Of a stretch of 53,263 nt of DNA, positions 37,422 to 46,215 are shown piece after piece. The stretch comes from Comamonadaceae bacterium (GTDB lineage Bacteria; Pseudomonadota; Gammaproteobacteria; Burkholderiales; Burkholderiaceae_C). The DNA is taken from assembly GCA_947485165.1 (NCBI GenBank), contig CANKRG010000008.1:1-53263 (forward strand). Direction: 5' to 3'. Position 1 is the first letter of the stretch. Each line of letters starts with the position of its first letter. The position numbers and the translations under genes are program-made. Under the pieces are notes generated by a model. That model had not been told where the DNA came from and did not search any database. It worked only from the letters and a program-made list of their open reading frames with translations.

Positions 37422-38456
37422 ATGAAATTTAATACCTTAGCCAAAGCAGTTTCAGTTGCTACCCTGTCAATCATGGCAAGTGCCGCCATGGCGCAAGAGG
37501 TGACCCTCAAATTCCACCACATCTGGCCGGCTGCCGCGATGGCGCCTACCCGTGTGATTGCGCCTTGGTGCGACAAAGTAGCCGCAGAGTCGAATAACCG
37601 CATCAAATGCCAAATGCTGCACGCCATGTCTGGCGGTGGCACGCCCCCGCAACTGGTTGACCGCGTTAAAGACGGTGTAGACGACCTCACCATCACCCTG
37701 CCAGGCTACACGGCGGGTCGCTTCCCCGCGATGGAAGTGTTTGAATTGCCCTTCATGACAAATTCTGCTGAAGCCGGCGGTTCAGCTGCATGGGAGTACC
37801 TGCAAAAGCACGGTCTTAAGGAGTTTCCGGGCACCAAAATTTTGGCTACGTGGGTTCATGACGAAGGCTATATCCACACCAGTGCCAAGCAAGTCAAAAC
37901 ATTGGACGACTTCAAAGGCCTGAAGATGCGTGCCCCGACCCGCCAGACCAACAAACTCTTGGCCAAACTGGGTGCTACGCCTGTAGGCATGCCGGTCACG
38001 GGTGTGGCGGACGCGTTGTCAAAAGGCACGATTGATGGTTTTGCGCTTCCATGGGAAGTCATTCCTGCTTTCAAGCTGCATGAAATGACCAAATTTCACA
38101 CGCAAACTGACCCTTCGCGCCCCGCACTCTACAGCGCAGGTTTTATCTTTGCCATGAACCAAGCCAAATACGACGCACTGCCGGCTGATCTGAAAAAAGT
38201 CATCGACAACAACAGCGGCGCTGGTTTGTCCCGCCAAATCGGCAAAATCTGGGATGAAAGTCAAACGGTGGGTCGTAAGGCCGCTGCTGACCGTGGCAAC
38301 ACCATCATGACGCTCTCGCTGGCTGAGACGGACAACTGGATCAAAGCCTCAGCTCCTTTGAACGACGAGTGGGTGGCTGATATGGACAAGCGTGGCTTAG
38401 CTGGCAAGCAAATGCTGCAAGATGCGCGCGATTTGTTGGTCAAGCATCGTAAATGA
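37422..38456 (+). CDS. TRAP transporter solute-binding protein (DctP type)
   Basis: Periplasmic receptor of 344 residues with a Sec signal cleaved after ASAAMA (about residue 24). Conserved DctP features include KFHHIWPAAAMAP, GLKMRAPTRQTNKLLAKLGATPV and the carboxylate-binding Arg in KMRAP. GTIDGFALPWEV is typical. It precedes the two membrane subunits; with the van genes upstream, an aromatic acid ligand is likely (inference). CTAGGAG lies before the start. Confidence 0.93.
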   Translation: MKFNTLAKAVSVATLSIMASAAMAQEVTLKFHHIWPAAAMAPTRVIAPWCDKVAAESNNRIKCQMLHAMSGGGTPPQLVDRVKDGVDDLTITLPGYTAGRFPAMEVFELPFMTNSAEAGGSAAWEYLQKHGLKEFPGTKILATWVHDEGYIHTSAKQVKTLDDFKGLKMRAPTRQTNKLLAKLGATPVGMPVTGVADALSKGTIDGFALPWEVIPAFKLHEMTKFHTQTDPSRPALYSAGFIFAMNQAKYDALPADLKKVIDNNSGAGLSRQIGKIWDESQTVGRKAAADRGNTIMTLSLAETDNWIKASAPLNDEWVADMDKRGLAGKQMLQDARDLLVKHRK

Positions 38457-38489
38457 GCACCGTAAATAAGCGCCACAAATAAGTTTTTT

Positions 38490-39002
38490 ATGTTGAACGT
38501 GTTGCGGCCACTGACATGGTGGTTTGCGGTGGTCGGCTCGGCCATCGCATTGGCAGTCGGTGTGATGACGACTGTCAGTGTGGTGGGCAGGGCGTTTTTT
38601 AAATCGCCTATCCAGGGCGATATTGAGCTGACGCAGTTGGGCATTGCGCTGTCCATCTCCTTGTGTATACCGTGGTGTCAGTTGCGCGGCGCCAATATTA
38701 TTGTGGACTTCTTCACGCAAAATCTTTCTACCAAAAAACAAGGTTTTTTAGACGCGATAGGCGCAGTTTTGGTGGCGCTGATGTGCTTGCTACTAGCATG
38801 GCGCACGGGCGCAGGCGCACTAGCTGTGCGTGAGGCGCAAGAAAGCTCCATGATCCTCGGTTTGCCCATGTGGTGGGCATATGCGTCTTTGGCACCCGGT
38901 TTGGCGTTAGGCGGCTTGGTTGCTTTGGTGCAAGCGTGGATGCGTTTGACGGATCAAGCGCTTGTAGATGCTGACAATGATGCCCAAGGAGAGCCGTCAT
39001 GA
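38490..39002 (+). CDS. TRAP transporter small membrane subunit (DctQ type)
   Basis: Four-helix subunit of 170 residues. The conserved middle SPIQGDIELTQLGIALSISL and CIPWCQLRGANIIVDFFTQ identify the DctQ family. It overlaps the DctM gene by four bases (ATGA). Confidence 0.92.
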   Translation: MLNVLRPLTWWFAVVGSAIALAVGVMTTVSVVGRAFFKSPIQGDIELTQLGIALSISLCIPWCQLRGANIIVDFFTQNLSTKKQGFLDAIGAVLVALMCLLLAWRTGAGALAVREAQESSMILGLPMWWAYASLAPGLALGGLVALVQAWMRLTDQALVDADNDAQGEPS

Positions 39003-40324
39003 CGTCCACACTCATTGGTCTGTTGATGTTTGGCGGTATGCTGATGCTGATGGCCGTGCGCGTGCCGATTGCTGCGGCCATGTTCATCCCTGGTGCACTG
39101 GGCTACATGACTATCAGCGGTGACGTAGCGATGCTTAATCTGCTCAAAGGCAGCGCAGTGGCGCGTTTGACTGTTTATGAGCTCAGTGTCATCCCGCTGT
39201 TTTTGCTCATGGGGCAGTTTGCCACGCAAGGTGGCTTGAGCCGTGATTTGTTTCGTGCAGCGGCGGCCTTTGTCGGGCATATTCGCGGTGGTTTGGCCAT
39301 GGCCGCCATCATGAGTGCGGCAGCATTTGGCGCGGTGTGTGGCTCATCGGTTGCTACATCCGCCACCATCACGCAAGTGGCCTACCCTGAGATGAAGGCC
39401 AACGGCTACCATGGTCGCTTGTCAACCGCTACGTTGGCTGCAGGCGGCACGCTGGGTATTTTGATTCCGCCGTCTGTGCCATTGGTGGTGTATGCCATCT
39501 TGACTGAACAAAATATTGCCAAACTCTTCGCCGCCGCCATGGTGCCGGGTATTTTGGCGATGCTGGGTTATGTCGTGGTGATTGCGCTGTATTGCCGGGT
39601 TCGTCCTGAGTTTGCTACACCGAGTGCGCGCGTGGGCTGGGCACAGCGGGGCAAGGCTTTGGTAACTATTTGGCCTATCATGATGATTTTTGTGACCGTC
39701 TTCGGCGGCATCTATGGTGGCATATTCTCGCCGACTGAGGGAGCGGCTATCGGCGCTTTGCTCACCTTTGCTGTCGGCTTGGCGCGGCGTGAACTAGGTC
39801 GCGAGGGCATCAAGCGGGCGTTGGTGGCATCTGCCGAAACCAGCGCCATGGTTTTCATGATTTTCTTGGGCGCAGACATGATGAATGCTTCGCTGGCGCT
39901 GACCGAAATGCCAGCGCGCATAGCAGACTGGGTGACGCATTTACCAATTTCACCGCTCTTAGTTGTTAGCGCTGTCTTGGTCTTGTACGTAGTGTTGGGC
40001 TGCGTGATGGACGAGCTGTCGATGCTGCTGTTGACCATTCCGGTGATTTTTCCAGCCATCATGGGGTTGGAGCTATGGGGCTTGGAAAAAGACATGAAAG
40101 CGATTTGGTTCGGTATTTTGGTGCTGATGACCGTTGGTATTGGTTTGATAGCCCCGCCAGTGGGGCTCAACGTTTATGTCGTCAACAACCTTGCCCGTGA
40201 TGTGCCCATGAGCGAAACCTACAAAGGCGTGTTCCCGTTCTTGGCTTGGGATGCTCTGCGCGTTGTGCTGTTGCTGTTTTTCCCAGCAATCAGTTTATGG
40301 CTCGTGACGGTGCTGTTTAAATAG
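38999..40324 (+). CDS. TRAP transporter large permease subunit (DctM type)
   Basis: Sodium-coupled permease of 441 residues with about 12 membrane segments. The repeat signatures AAFGAVCGSSVATSATITQV and GTLGILIPPSVPLVVYAILT are present, with the second half's MIGLIAPPVGLN pattern (GIGLIAPPVGLNVYVVNN). It is the last gene of the putative vanillate catabolic block. Confidence 0.95.
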   Translation: MTSTLIGLLMFGGMLMLMAVRVPIAAAMFIPGALGYMTISGDVAMLNLLKGSAVARLTVYELSVIPLFLLMGQFATQGGLSRDLFRAAAAFVGHIRGGLAMAAIMSAAAFGAVCGSSVATSATITQVAYPEMKANGYHGRLSTATLAAGGTLGILIPPSVPLVVYAILTEQNIAKLFAAAMVPGILAMLGYVVVIALYCRVRPEFATPSARVGWAQRGKALVTIWPIMMIFVTVFGGIYGGIFSPTEGAAIGALLTFAVGLARRELGREGIKRALVASAETSAMVFMIFLGADMMNASLALTEMPARIADWVTHLPISPLLVVSAVLVLYVVLGCVMDELSMLLLTIPVIFPAIMGLELWGLEKDMKAIWFGILVLMTVGIGLIAPPVGLNVYVVNNLARDVPMSETYKGVFPFLAWDALRVVLLLFFPAISLWLVTVLFK

Positions 40325-40385
40325 AACTTGTAACTATGAACGGGTGGGTCTGCAAGGTAGCCGTGCTGGCTACTCCGCGACACCT

Positions 40386-40451
40386 CTAGGGAACACCTGC
40401 ATAAGTCCGTTCGCAGTGCAATGCGAACGGACTTATGCAGGTGTTCCTTAG
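40386..40451. repeat. Long near-perfect inverted repeat with 30-bp arms
   Basis: The inner 26 bp (40390-40415 and 40422-40447) match perfectly: GGAACACCTGCATAAGTCCG with TTCGCA on the left, and its exact complement on the right. One G-T wobble and three more pairs extend each arm to 30. The loop is GTGCAA. There is no T-run. It lies between the convergent dctM and rsmI genes. Confidence 0.9.
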
Positions 40452-40474
40452 CAGACAAAATCTGCAAACGGCTT

Positions 40475-41416
40475 TTAGGCGTCTTTTAAGCGCAATGCCG
40501 CTTCGTAAAGCGCATTGCGTGGTGCGCCCGTGATGTCAGATGCGAGTTTGACGGCGGTTTTCAGAGGTAATTCAGCCAGCAGCAGCTTCAAAACGCGAGG
40601 TGCATCCTCATGCTCGGCGGCGGTGACAAGCGGATGCAACACCAGCACAAACTCGCCACGCAGACGGTTGCTGTCTTGTTGCAACCAAGCCGTGAATTCA
40701 TGGGTGGCAAACGTGGCAATTTCTTCGAATTGCTTGGTCAGTTCACGGCCAATGGTGATGTGTCGAGCACCTAAAACTCCTAGCGCTTTCGCCACCACTT
40801 CAATCCGATGAGGCGCTTCTAAAAGCACGATTGAACTTGGCATAGCTTGGAGCTGCAACACAGCAGCATCGCGCTCCATCGCTTTCGTGGGTAAAAACCC
40901 CATGAACGTGAAATGGTCGCTCTGCGTGATGCCCGCCACGCTCAACAGCGTGGTAACGCTACTCGCGCCAGGCAAGGGTACAACGCGATAGCCCGCAGCG
41001 CGCACGCCCGCGACGAGCTTTGAGCCAGGGTCGCTCACGCCAGGCGTACCGGCATCGCTGACGAAAGCAATGCGTTCGCCGCGTTCCAAGCGAAGAATAA
41101 TTTGCTCAGTGGCTTCAAGCTCATTGTGTTGATGCACGGCGAGCATGGGTTTTTTACCCCCCAAGTTATTGCCCACGTTGATGCCGTAGGTGCGTAAAAG
41201 TGGCTGTGTGTGGCGCGTGTCTTCACAAGCGATGGCATCGACCATATTCAGCACATGCAAAGCACGCAAAGAAATGTCAGCCAAATTGCCAATTGGTGTG
41301 GCGACAACGTACAGTGTGGCGGCGGGATAACTTTGTTTGCCTGCGGCGTCTTGGGCGGCAGTTAAACAACCGCTCCATTGTGCGTTCAGTGTTAAAGTTT
41401 GCGATGTGTCCATCAA
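40475..41416 (-). CDS. rsmI: 16S rRNA 2'-O-ribose methyltransferase (C1402)
   Basis: SAM-dependent methyltransferase of 313 residues modifying C1402 in the ribosomal P site. The tetrapyrrole-methylase-like fold starts at TLYVVATPIGNLADISLRAL. AFVSDAGTPGVSDPGSKLV and PLPGASSVTTLLSVAGI are the other signatures. The N-terminal 30 residues are a loose extension. It is divergent from yraN, the same cluster as E. coli yraL-M-N-diaA-yraP without lpoA. Confidence 0.95.
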   Translation of the reverse strand: MMDTSQTLTLNAQWSGCLTAAQDAAGKQSYPAATLYVVATPIGNLADISLRALHVLNMVDAIACEDTRHTQPLLRTYGINVGNNLGGKKPMLAVHQHNELEATEQIILRLERGERIAFVSDAGTPGVSDPGSKLVAGVRAAGYRVVPLPGASSVTTLLSVAGITQSDHFTFMGFLPTKAMERDAAVLQLQAMPSSIVLLEAPHRIEVVAKALGVLGARHITIGRELTKQFEEIATFATHEFTAWLQQDSNRLRGEFVLVLHPLVTAAEHEDAPRVLKLLLAELPLKTAVKLASDITGAPRNALYEAALRLKDA

Positions 41417-41446
41417 TGTATTTAATCTTTTATATTTTGCTTTGTC

Positions 41447-41818
41447 ATGAAAGCCTCAGCATCCACCACGACCAAATCTAAAGGCGATGCCGCTGAAGAT
41501 GCGGCCTTGGCACATTTGCAGGCGGCAGGTTTGAAGCTATTACAACGCAATTATCGAACACCCGGCCGAGGCGGCGGTGAAATTGACTTGATTATGCGAG
41601 ATTCAGACGGCACCTTGGTTTTCGTAGAGGTGCGACAACGCGCAGGGGCATTGTTTGGTGGCGCTGCAGCCAGCATCAGTGCGACCAAACGCAATCGCAT
41701 CATTTTTGCTGCCAAATACTATTTGATGAAACTTCCCCGCCTCCCCGCATGCCGCTTTGATGTCGTACTCGTTGAAAACAACATCACTTGGCTCAAAGCC
41801 GCTTTCGAAGCACCGTGA
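41447..41818 (+). CDS. yraN: YraN family putative endonuclease (UPF0102)
   Basis: Protein of 123 residues with a PD-(D/E)XK-type core: GDAAEDAALAHLQAAGLKLL, then GGEIDLIMRD and TLVFVEVRQR. These supply the E, D and E-x-R residues of this nuclease-like fold. Function is unproven in the family. It is the first of three plus-strand genes (yraN, diaA, dolP). Confidence 0.92.
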   Translation: MKASASTTTKSKGDAAEDAALAHLQAAGLKLLQRNYRTPGRGGGEIDLIMRDSDGTLVFVEVRQRAGALFGGAAASISATKRNRIIFAAKYYLMKLPRLPACRFDVVLVENNITWLKAAFEAP

Positions 41819-41884
41819 CACCCCGTAACATTAATTGAAGGACCAGACACATGGGCATTTGTAACACGGGTTATCATTGCTCAC

Positions 41885-42481
41885 ATGTTAGAGCAACGCA
41901 TAGAACAAAACTTCATAGACAGCGCCGACTTGAAATACCAGTCTGCACAAGTGCTGAGCAAACCCATTGCAGAGGCGGTACAGGCTTTGCTGTCCTGCGT
42001 CACCAGCGGCGGCAAGGTGTTAGCCTGCGGCAATGGCGGGTCGGCGGCGGATGCGCAGCATTTTGCGGCTAAATTTGTCGGGCGTTACGAGCGTGAACGG
42101 CCTGAGCTAGCCGCCTTGGCGTTGACCACCGACAGCTCCATCATCACCGCCATCGCCAATGATTATGATTTCAGCGTGATCTACGCCAAGCAAGTGCGAG
42201 CACTCGGGCAAGCGGGCGACGTTTTGATCGCCATCACCACCAGTGGTAACTCTAGCAATGTCTTAAAAGCCATAGAAGCGGCGCATGAGCGCGACATGAC
42301 TGTGATTGCCCTGACCGGCAAAGGCGGCGGAAAAATGATGGCGGCTCTGCGTGAAACCGATGTGCATATTTGTGTGCCGCACGACAGAACCGCGCGTATT
42401 CAAGAAGTGCACCTTTTAGCCTTGCACTGTTTGTGCGATGGGGTGGATCAACAATTATTGGGTGAAAAGGAGTCCGCATGA
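41885..42481 (+). CDS. diaA: SIS-domain protein DiaA / phosphoheptose isomerase GmhA-like
   Basis: SIS fold of 198 residues. GKVLACGNGGSAADAQHFAA (about 43-62) and ITTSGNSSNVL are the sugar-phosphate loop motifs shared by GmhA and DiaA. The neighbourhood (yraN before, dolP after) is that of DiaA, a DnaA-binding initiation factor in E. coli. Catalytic Glu and His positions of GmhA (ERERPELAALAL, HLLALHCLCD) also seem present, so an isomerase role cannot be excluded. Confidence 0.85.
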   Translation: MLEQRIEQNFIDSADLKYQSAQVLSKPIAEAVQALLSCVTSGGKVLACGNGGSAADAQHFAAKFVGRYERERPELAALALTTDSSIITAIANDYDFSVIYAKQVRALGQAGDVLIAITTSGNSSNVLKAIEAAHERDMTVIALTGKGGGKMMAALRETDVHICVPHDRTARIQEVHLLALHCLCDGVDQQLLGEKESA

Positions 42482-43104
42482 CTATGTTTGATAAATTTCA
42501 AAAATCTTCGTCAGCCATCGTTAAAACGCTCGTTCTTGCCAGCGTCATTGGCAGCTTGGGCGGTTGTGCCGCTTTGGTTGTTGGTGGCGTGATGGCTGGC
42601 AGCGTGATGGTTGCTACTGACCGTCGTACATCTGGCGCGCAACTCAATGACGAAGGCATAGAAATTCGCTCAGCCAATCGCCTCAAAGAAAAATTCGGTG
42701 AACGCGGTAATTTCAGCGTCACAAGCTACAACGGCCGCGTACTTTTGACTGGCGAAGTAGCTGGCAACAGCGATAAGCTGGCAGCTGAACAGTTGGTTTT
42801 TCAGGTTGAAAACGTGAAAGCAGTCGTTAATGAGCTGACCATCGCGACCAGCACCTCAACTTTAAAAGAGCGTTCTAACGACGCATTGATCACAAGTCTG
42901 GTTAAAGTCCGCCTGTTTGAAGACAAAGACCTGCCATCAAGCGCGTTTAAAGTGGTGACAGAGCGCGGTGTGGTTTACTTGATGGGACGCGTTACCCAGC
43001 GGGAAGCAGATCGTGGCACTGACATCGCACGCGGCGTGAGTGGTGTTGTGAAAGTTGTGCGCAGTTTTGAGTTCATCAGCGAAGAAGAGGCCAAACAGAA
43101 ATAA
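42478..43104 (+). CDS. dolP: BON-domain outer-membrane lipoprotein DolP (YraP)
   Basis: Lipoprotein of 208 residues with lipobox LGGC (Cys30) and two BON domains (about 60-125 and 140-205), each with the central GRVLLTGEV or GVVYLMGRV strand-turn. DolP supports outer-membrane integrity and BAM function in enterobacteria. It overlaps diaA by four bases. Confidence 0.92.
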   Translation: MTMFDKFQKSSSAIVKTLVLASVIGSLGGCAALVVGGVMAGSVMVATDRRTSGAQLNDEGIEIRSANRLKEKFGERGNFSVTSYNGRVLLTGEVAGNSDKLAAEQLVFQVENVKAVVNELTIATSTSTLKERSNDALITSLVKVRLFEDKDLPSSAFKVVTERGVVYLMGRVTQREADRGTDIARGVSGVVKVVRSFEFISEEEAKQK

Positions 43105-43144
43105 GGCGGCACAATCCTGTAAGATTTTGCTGGTAAGTGGTTCT

Positions 43145-44281
43145 TTAAACCACCCTAAAGTGCTCAGTGCCCTCAGCCAAGTTTTTGTTTTTGCCGCGTT
43201 CGCTAGACAGCTTGATTTGCAAGCGTAAATCGTTCACGGAATCCGCATTGCGCAACGCATCCTCATACGAAATCGTGAACGACTCGTAGGCGTCAAACAG
43301 GGCTTGGTCGAAAGTTTGCATGCCCAAGTTACGGCTTTTCTTCATGATTTCTTTGATTTCGGTGACGTCACCTTTGAAAATCAAGTCGGAAATCAGCGGT
43401 GTATTCAGCATGATCTCAATCGCGGCGGTTCGGCCTTTGCCATCTTCTTTGGCAACCAAACGCTGCGAGACAAAGGCGCGCAAATTGAGCGACAAGTCCA
43501 TCAGCAATTGTGTACGGCGTTCTTCTGGGAAAAAGTTGATAATCCGATCCATGGCTTGGTTCGCACTGTTGGCATGCAAAGTGGCCAAGCACAGGTGACC
43601 TGTTTCTGCAAAAGCAATGGCATGCTCCATCGTCTCACGGTCGCGAATCTCGCCCATCAAAATCACATCAGGCGCTTGCCGCAGTGAATTTTTCAGCGCT
43701 GCGCCCCAGCTCTCGGTATCTGTGCCGATCTCACGTTGCGTGACAACGCAGTTTTTGTGCGGATGCACAAACTCAATCGGGTCTTCAATGCTGACGATAT
43801 GGCCATAGCTGTGCTCATTGCGCCAGTCAATCATGGCGGCCATGGTGGTCGATTTACCTGAACCCGTGGCACCTACCAAGATGCACAAGCCGCGCTTAGA
43901 CATCGCCACTTCTTTGAGAATTTGCGGCACGCCCAAACTATCCACGGTGGGAATAACCGCTGGAATGGTACGCAACACCATGCCCACATGGCCTTGCTGC
44001 ATAAACGCACTGACCCGAAAACGGCCAATGTCAGTCGGCGATATCGCAAAATTGCACTCTTTGGTGCGCTCGAATTCCGCAATTTGCTGGTCGTTCATGA
44101 TCGCGCGCGTCAGTGCCAGGGTGTGCTTGGCCGACAAGGCTTGCGTGGACAACTTGGTCACCATGCCGTCCACCTTGATAGCCGGTGGAAAGTCGCAGGT
44201 GATGAACAAATCGCTGCTGTTGCGGGAAACCATCAACCGCAGCAAGTCGTTGATGAATTTACTGGCTTGTTCGCGTTCCAT
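43145..44281 (-). CDS. pilU: Type IV pilus retraction ATPase PilU
   Basis: Hexameric secretion ATPase of 378 residues. Walker A is GATGSGKST (137-145). The Asp box has IVSIEDPIEF, Walker B DVILMGEIRDRETM and the His box HLCLATLHANS. The C-terminus ends in KNKNLAEGTEHF, more like PilU than PilT. It follows pilT on the same strand, and PilU supports PilT-driven retraction. Confidence 0.93.
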   Translation of the reverse strand: MEREQASKFINDLLRLMVSRNSSDLFITCDFPPAIKVDGMVTKLSTQALSAKHTLALTRAIMNDQQIAEFERTKECNFAISPTDIGRFRVSAFMQQGHVGMVLRTIPAVIPTVDSLGVPQILKEVAMSKRGLCILVGATGSGKSTTMAAMIDWRNEHSYGHIVSIEDPIEFVHPHKNCVVTQREIGTDTESWGAALKNSLRQAPDVILMGEIRDRETMEHAIAFAETGHLCLATLHANSANQAMDRIINFFPEERRTQLLMDLSLNLRAFVSQRLVAKEDGKGRTAAIEIMLNTPLISDLIFKGDVTEIKEIMKKSRNLGMQTFDQALFDAYESFTISYEDALRNADSVNDLRLQIKLSSERGKNKNLAEGTEHFRVV

Positions 44282-44332
44282 GATTATTTCCTAATGAAGT
44301 TAGTTCGTTTGATTCAAGAGTTTTAATTTGAA

Positions 44333-45376
44333 TTAAGCAGGAAAATTTTCTGGCGTTTTGGCTTTGCCACGCGCTTCAGCGTTGGTAATCAAATTGCGCT
44401 TCACCATCTCTGTTAAGTTTTGATCCAAGGTTTGCATACCCACGCTGTTGCCGGTTTGGATGGTCGAGTACATCTGCGCCACTTTGCCTTCGCGAATCAA
44501 ATTCCGAATCGCACTGGTGCCAATCATGATCTCATGCGCCGCCACGCGGCCTGAACCGTCTTTGGTTTTGCACAGCGTTTGCGCAATCACAGCTTGCAAC
44601 GATTCAGACAGCATGGCGCGCACCATTTCTTTTTCTTCAGCAGGGAAAACGTCAATAATCCGGTCAATCGTTTTCGCTGCGCTCGACGTGTGCAGCGTAC
44701 CGAAGACCAAATGGCCGGTTTCAGCCGCAGTCATCGCCAGACGAATCGTTTCCAAATCGCGCATCTCGCCGACCAAAATGGCGTCCGGGTCTTCACGCAA
44801 GGCAGATTTCAGCGCGGCAGCAAAACTTTGGGTGTGGGACCCTACTTCGCGCTGGTTGATCAGGCATTTTTTGGAAACATGCACAAACTCAATCGGGTCT
44901 TCCACCGTCAAAATATGACCATGCTCGTTGTCGTTGAGGTGGTCCACCATGGCAGCCAGCGTGGTTGACTTGCCAGAACCCGTAGGACCCGTGACCAGCA
45001 CCAAACCACGTGGCTTCATGGCCAGTTCGGCAAAAATCTTGGGCGCATTGAGCTGCTCCAACGTCAAAATGACAGAAGGAATCGTCCGAAACACCGCACC
45101 TGCGCCACGGTTGTGGTTAAACGCATTCACTCGAAAGCGTGCCAAACCTTCGATTTCAAACGAAAAGTCGATCTCTAAAAACTCTTCATAGCGCTTGCGC
45201 TGACCATCGTTCATGATGTCATACACCATGGCATAGACTTCTTTGTGGTCAAGCGGCTCAACATTCAGGCGCCGCACGTCGCCATGCACGCGAATCATAG
45301 GCGGCAAGCCAGCAGACAAATGCAAGTCCGACGCCTTGTTTGTAACACTGAAAGCCAACAGTTGTGTGATATCCAT
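44333..45376 (-). CDS. pilT: Type IV pilus retraction ATPase PilT
   Basis: Retraction motor of 347 residues from ATG 45376 (MDITQLLAFSVTNKASDLHL, the canonical start); a TTG two codons upstream is less likely. Walker A is GPTGSGKST (130-138), with Walker B AILVGEMRDLETI and the PilT signature SAIRNLIREGK near 288-298. It is divergent from yggS, the usual pil/ygg arrangement. Confidence 0.96.
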   Translation of the reverse strand: MDITQLLAFSVTNKASDLHLSAGLPPMIRVHGDVRRLNVEPLDHKEVYAMVYDIMNDGQRKRYEEFLEIDFSFEIEGLARFRVNAFNHNRGAGAVFRTIPSVILTLEQLNAPKIFAELAMKPRGLVLVTGPTGSGKSTTLAAMVDHLNDNEHGHILTVEDPIEFVHVSKKCLINQREVGSHTQSFAAALKSALREDPDAILVGEMRDLETIRLAMTAAETGHLVFGTLHTSSAAKTIDRIIDVFPAEEKEMVRAMLSESLQAVIAQTLCKTKDGSGRVAAHEIMIGTSAIRNLIREGKVAQMYSTIQTGNSVGMQTLDQNLTEMVKRNLITNAEARGKAKTPENFPA

Positions 45377-45411
45377 GCCCAATGTACCCTCAAAAACATT
45401 TATAGTTAATT

Positions 45412-46140
45412 ATGACCAACATTGAGAAAAATATAGCCGCCGTGCGCCAGCGGATTCAACTTAGTTGCCACAAAGCAGGTAGAAATAGTGATGGGGTGAC
45501 GCTTTTGGCGGTGAGCAAAACAGTGCCGCCGGATGCCATCAAAGCTGCCATAGCCGCTGGGCAGCGCGACTTTGGTGAAAACTACATTGCCGAAGGGGTA
45601 GAAAAAATTGCCGCTTTAGCCGAAGAAGCCGCCCAATATGGCCTGCAATGGCACTGCATTGGCCCCGTGCAAAGCAACAAAACCCGTTTGGTGGCGCAAC
45701 ACTTTGACTGGGTGCATACGGTAGACCGCTTGAAAATTGCCCAGCGTTTGAACGAGCAACGCCCCGCAGATGCCAAACGCCTGCAAGTGTGCATTCAGGT
45801 CAACATTGATGGCAGCCGCAGCAAATCTGGCATCGCACCCGACGAGGTGTTGGCTTTAGCGCAAGAGATTGCCAAATTGCCGCGCTTGCAGCTGCGGGGC
45901 ATCATGGCGATACCTGACTTGCTTGCACATACAACGCCGAACGACGTTGAAAATACTATAAATAATAGTGCAACTCAGTCAATATATACGCCGGCTAGAA
46001 CCATATTTAAGCACTTAAATGCGCTGAATTTTGGATTGGATACCTTGTCGATAGGCATGAGCGCCGATCTTGAGCCCGCCATTCAAGCCGGTAGCACCAT
46101 GGTGCGGGTAGGGTCGGCTATTTTTGGTAGCCGATCCTGA
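45412..46140 (+). CDS. yggS: PLP homeostasis protein YggS
   Basis: PLP-binding barrel protein of 242 residues with no known enzymatic activity; it buffers pyridoxal phosphate. Lys36 in LLAVSKTVPP binds PLP. FGENYIAEGVEK, WHCIGPVQSNK, SGIAPDEV and LSIGMSADLEPAI are the family signatures. Residues 182-199 come from element R12 and enlarge the loop after GIMAIP, far in sequence from the active-site Lys. Confidence 0.95.
   Translation: MTNIEKNIAAVRQRIQLSCHKAGRNSDGVTLLAVSKTVPPDAIKAAIAAGQRDFGENYIAEGVEKIAALAEEAAQYGLQWHCIGPVQSNKTRLVAQHFDWVHTVDRLKIAQRLNEQRPADAKRLQVCIQVNIDGSRSKSGIAPDEVLALAQEIAKLPRLQLRGIMAIPDLLAHTTPNDVENTINNSATQSIYTPARTIFKHLNALNFGLDTLSIGMSADLEPAIQAGSTMVRVGSAIFGSRS
45955..46009 (+). repeat. 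Dispersed element, copy R12, in frame inside yggS
   Basis: Sense copy starting exactly on codon 182. It encodes TINNSATQSIYTPARTIF. The TAG of intergenic copies is CAG. The 5' hairpin is ACTAT/ATAGT, a compensated G-C to A-T change of GCTAT/ATAGC. Confidence 0.85.
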
Positions 46141-46215
46141 TCGAAACCCACATTCGCCCTAGGTCTGAGTGATTAAGTCGCCTCGGGGTCACATAAAGCG
46201 TTACCATTCACCCCT

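Noticed and set aside
40386-40451. Inverted repeat as a rho-independent terminator
   Set aside because: Stem is far longer than usual and no T-run follows on either strand; I list it as a repeat instead.
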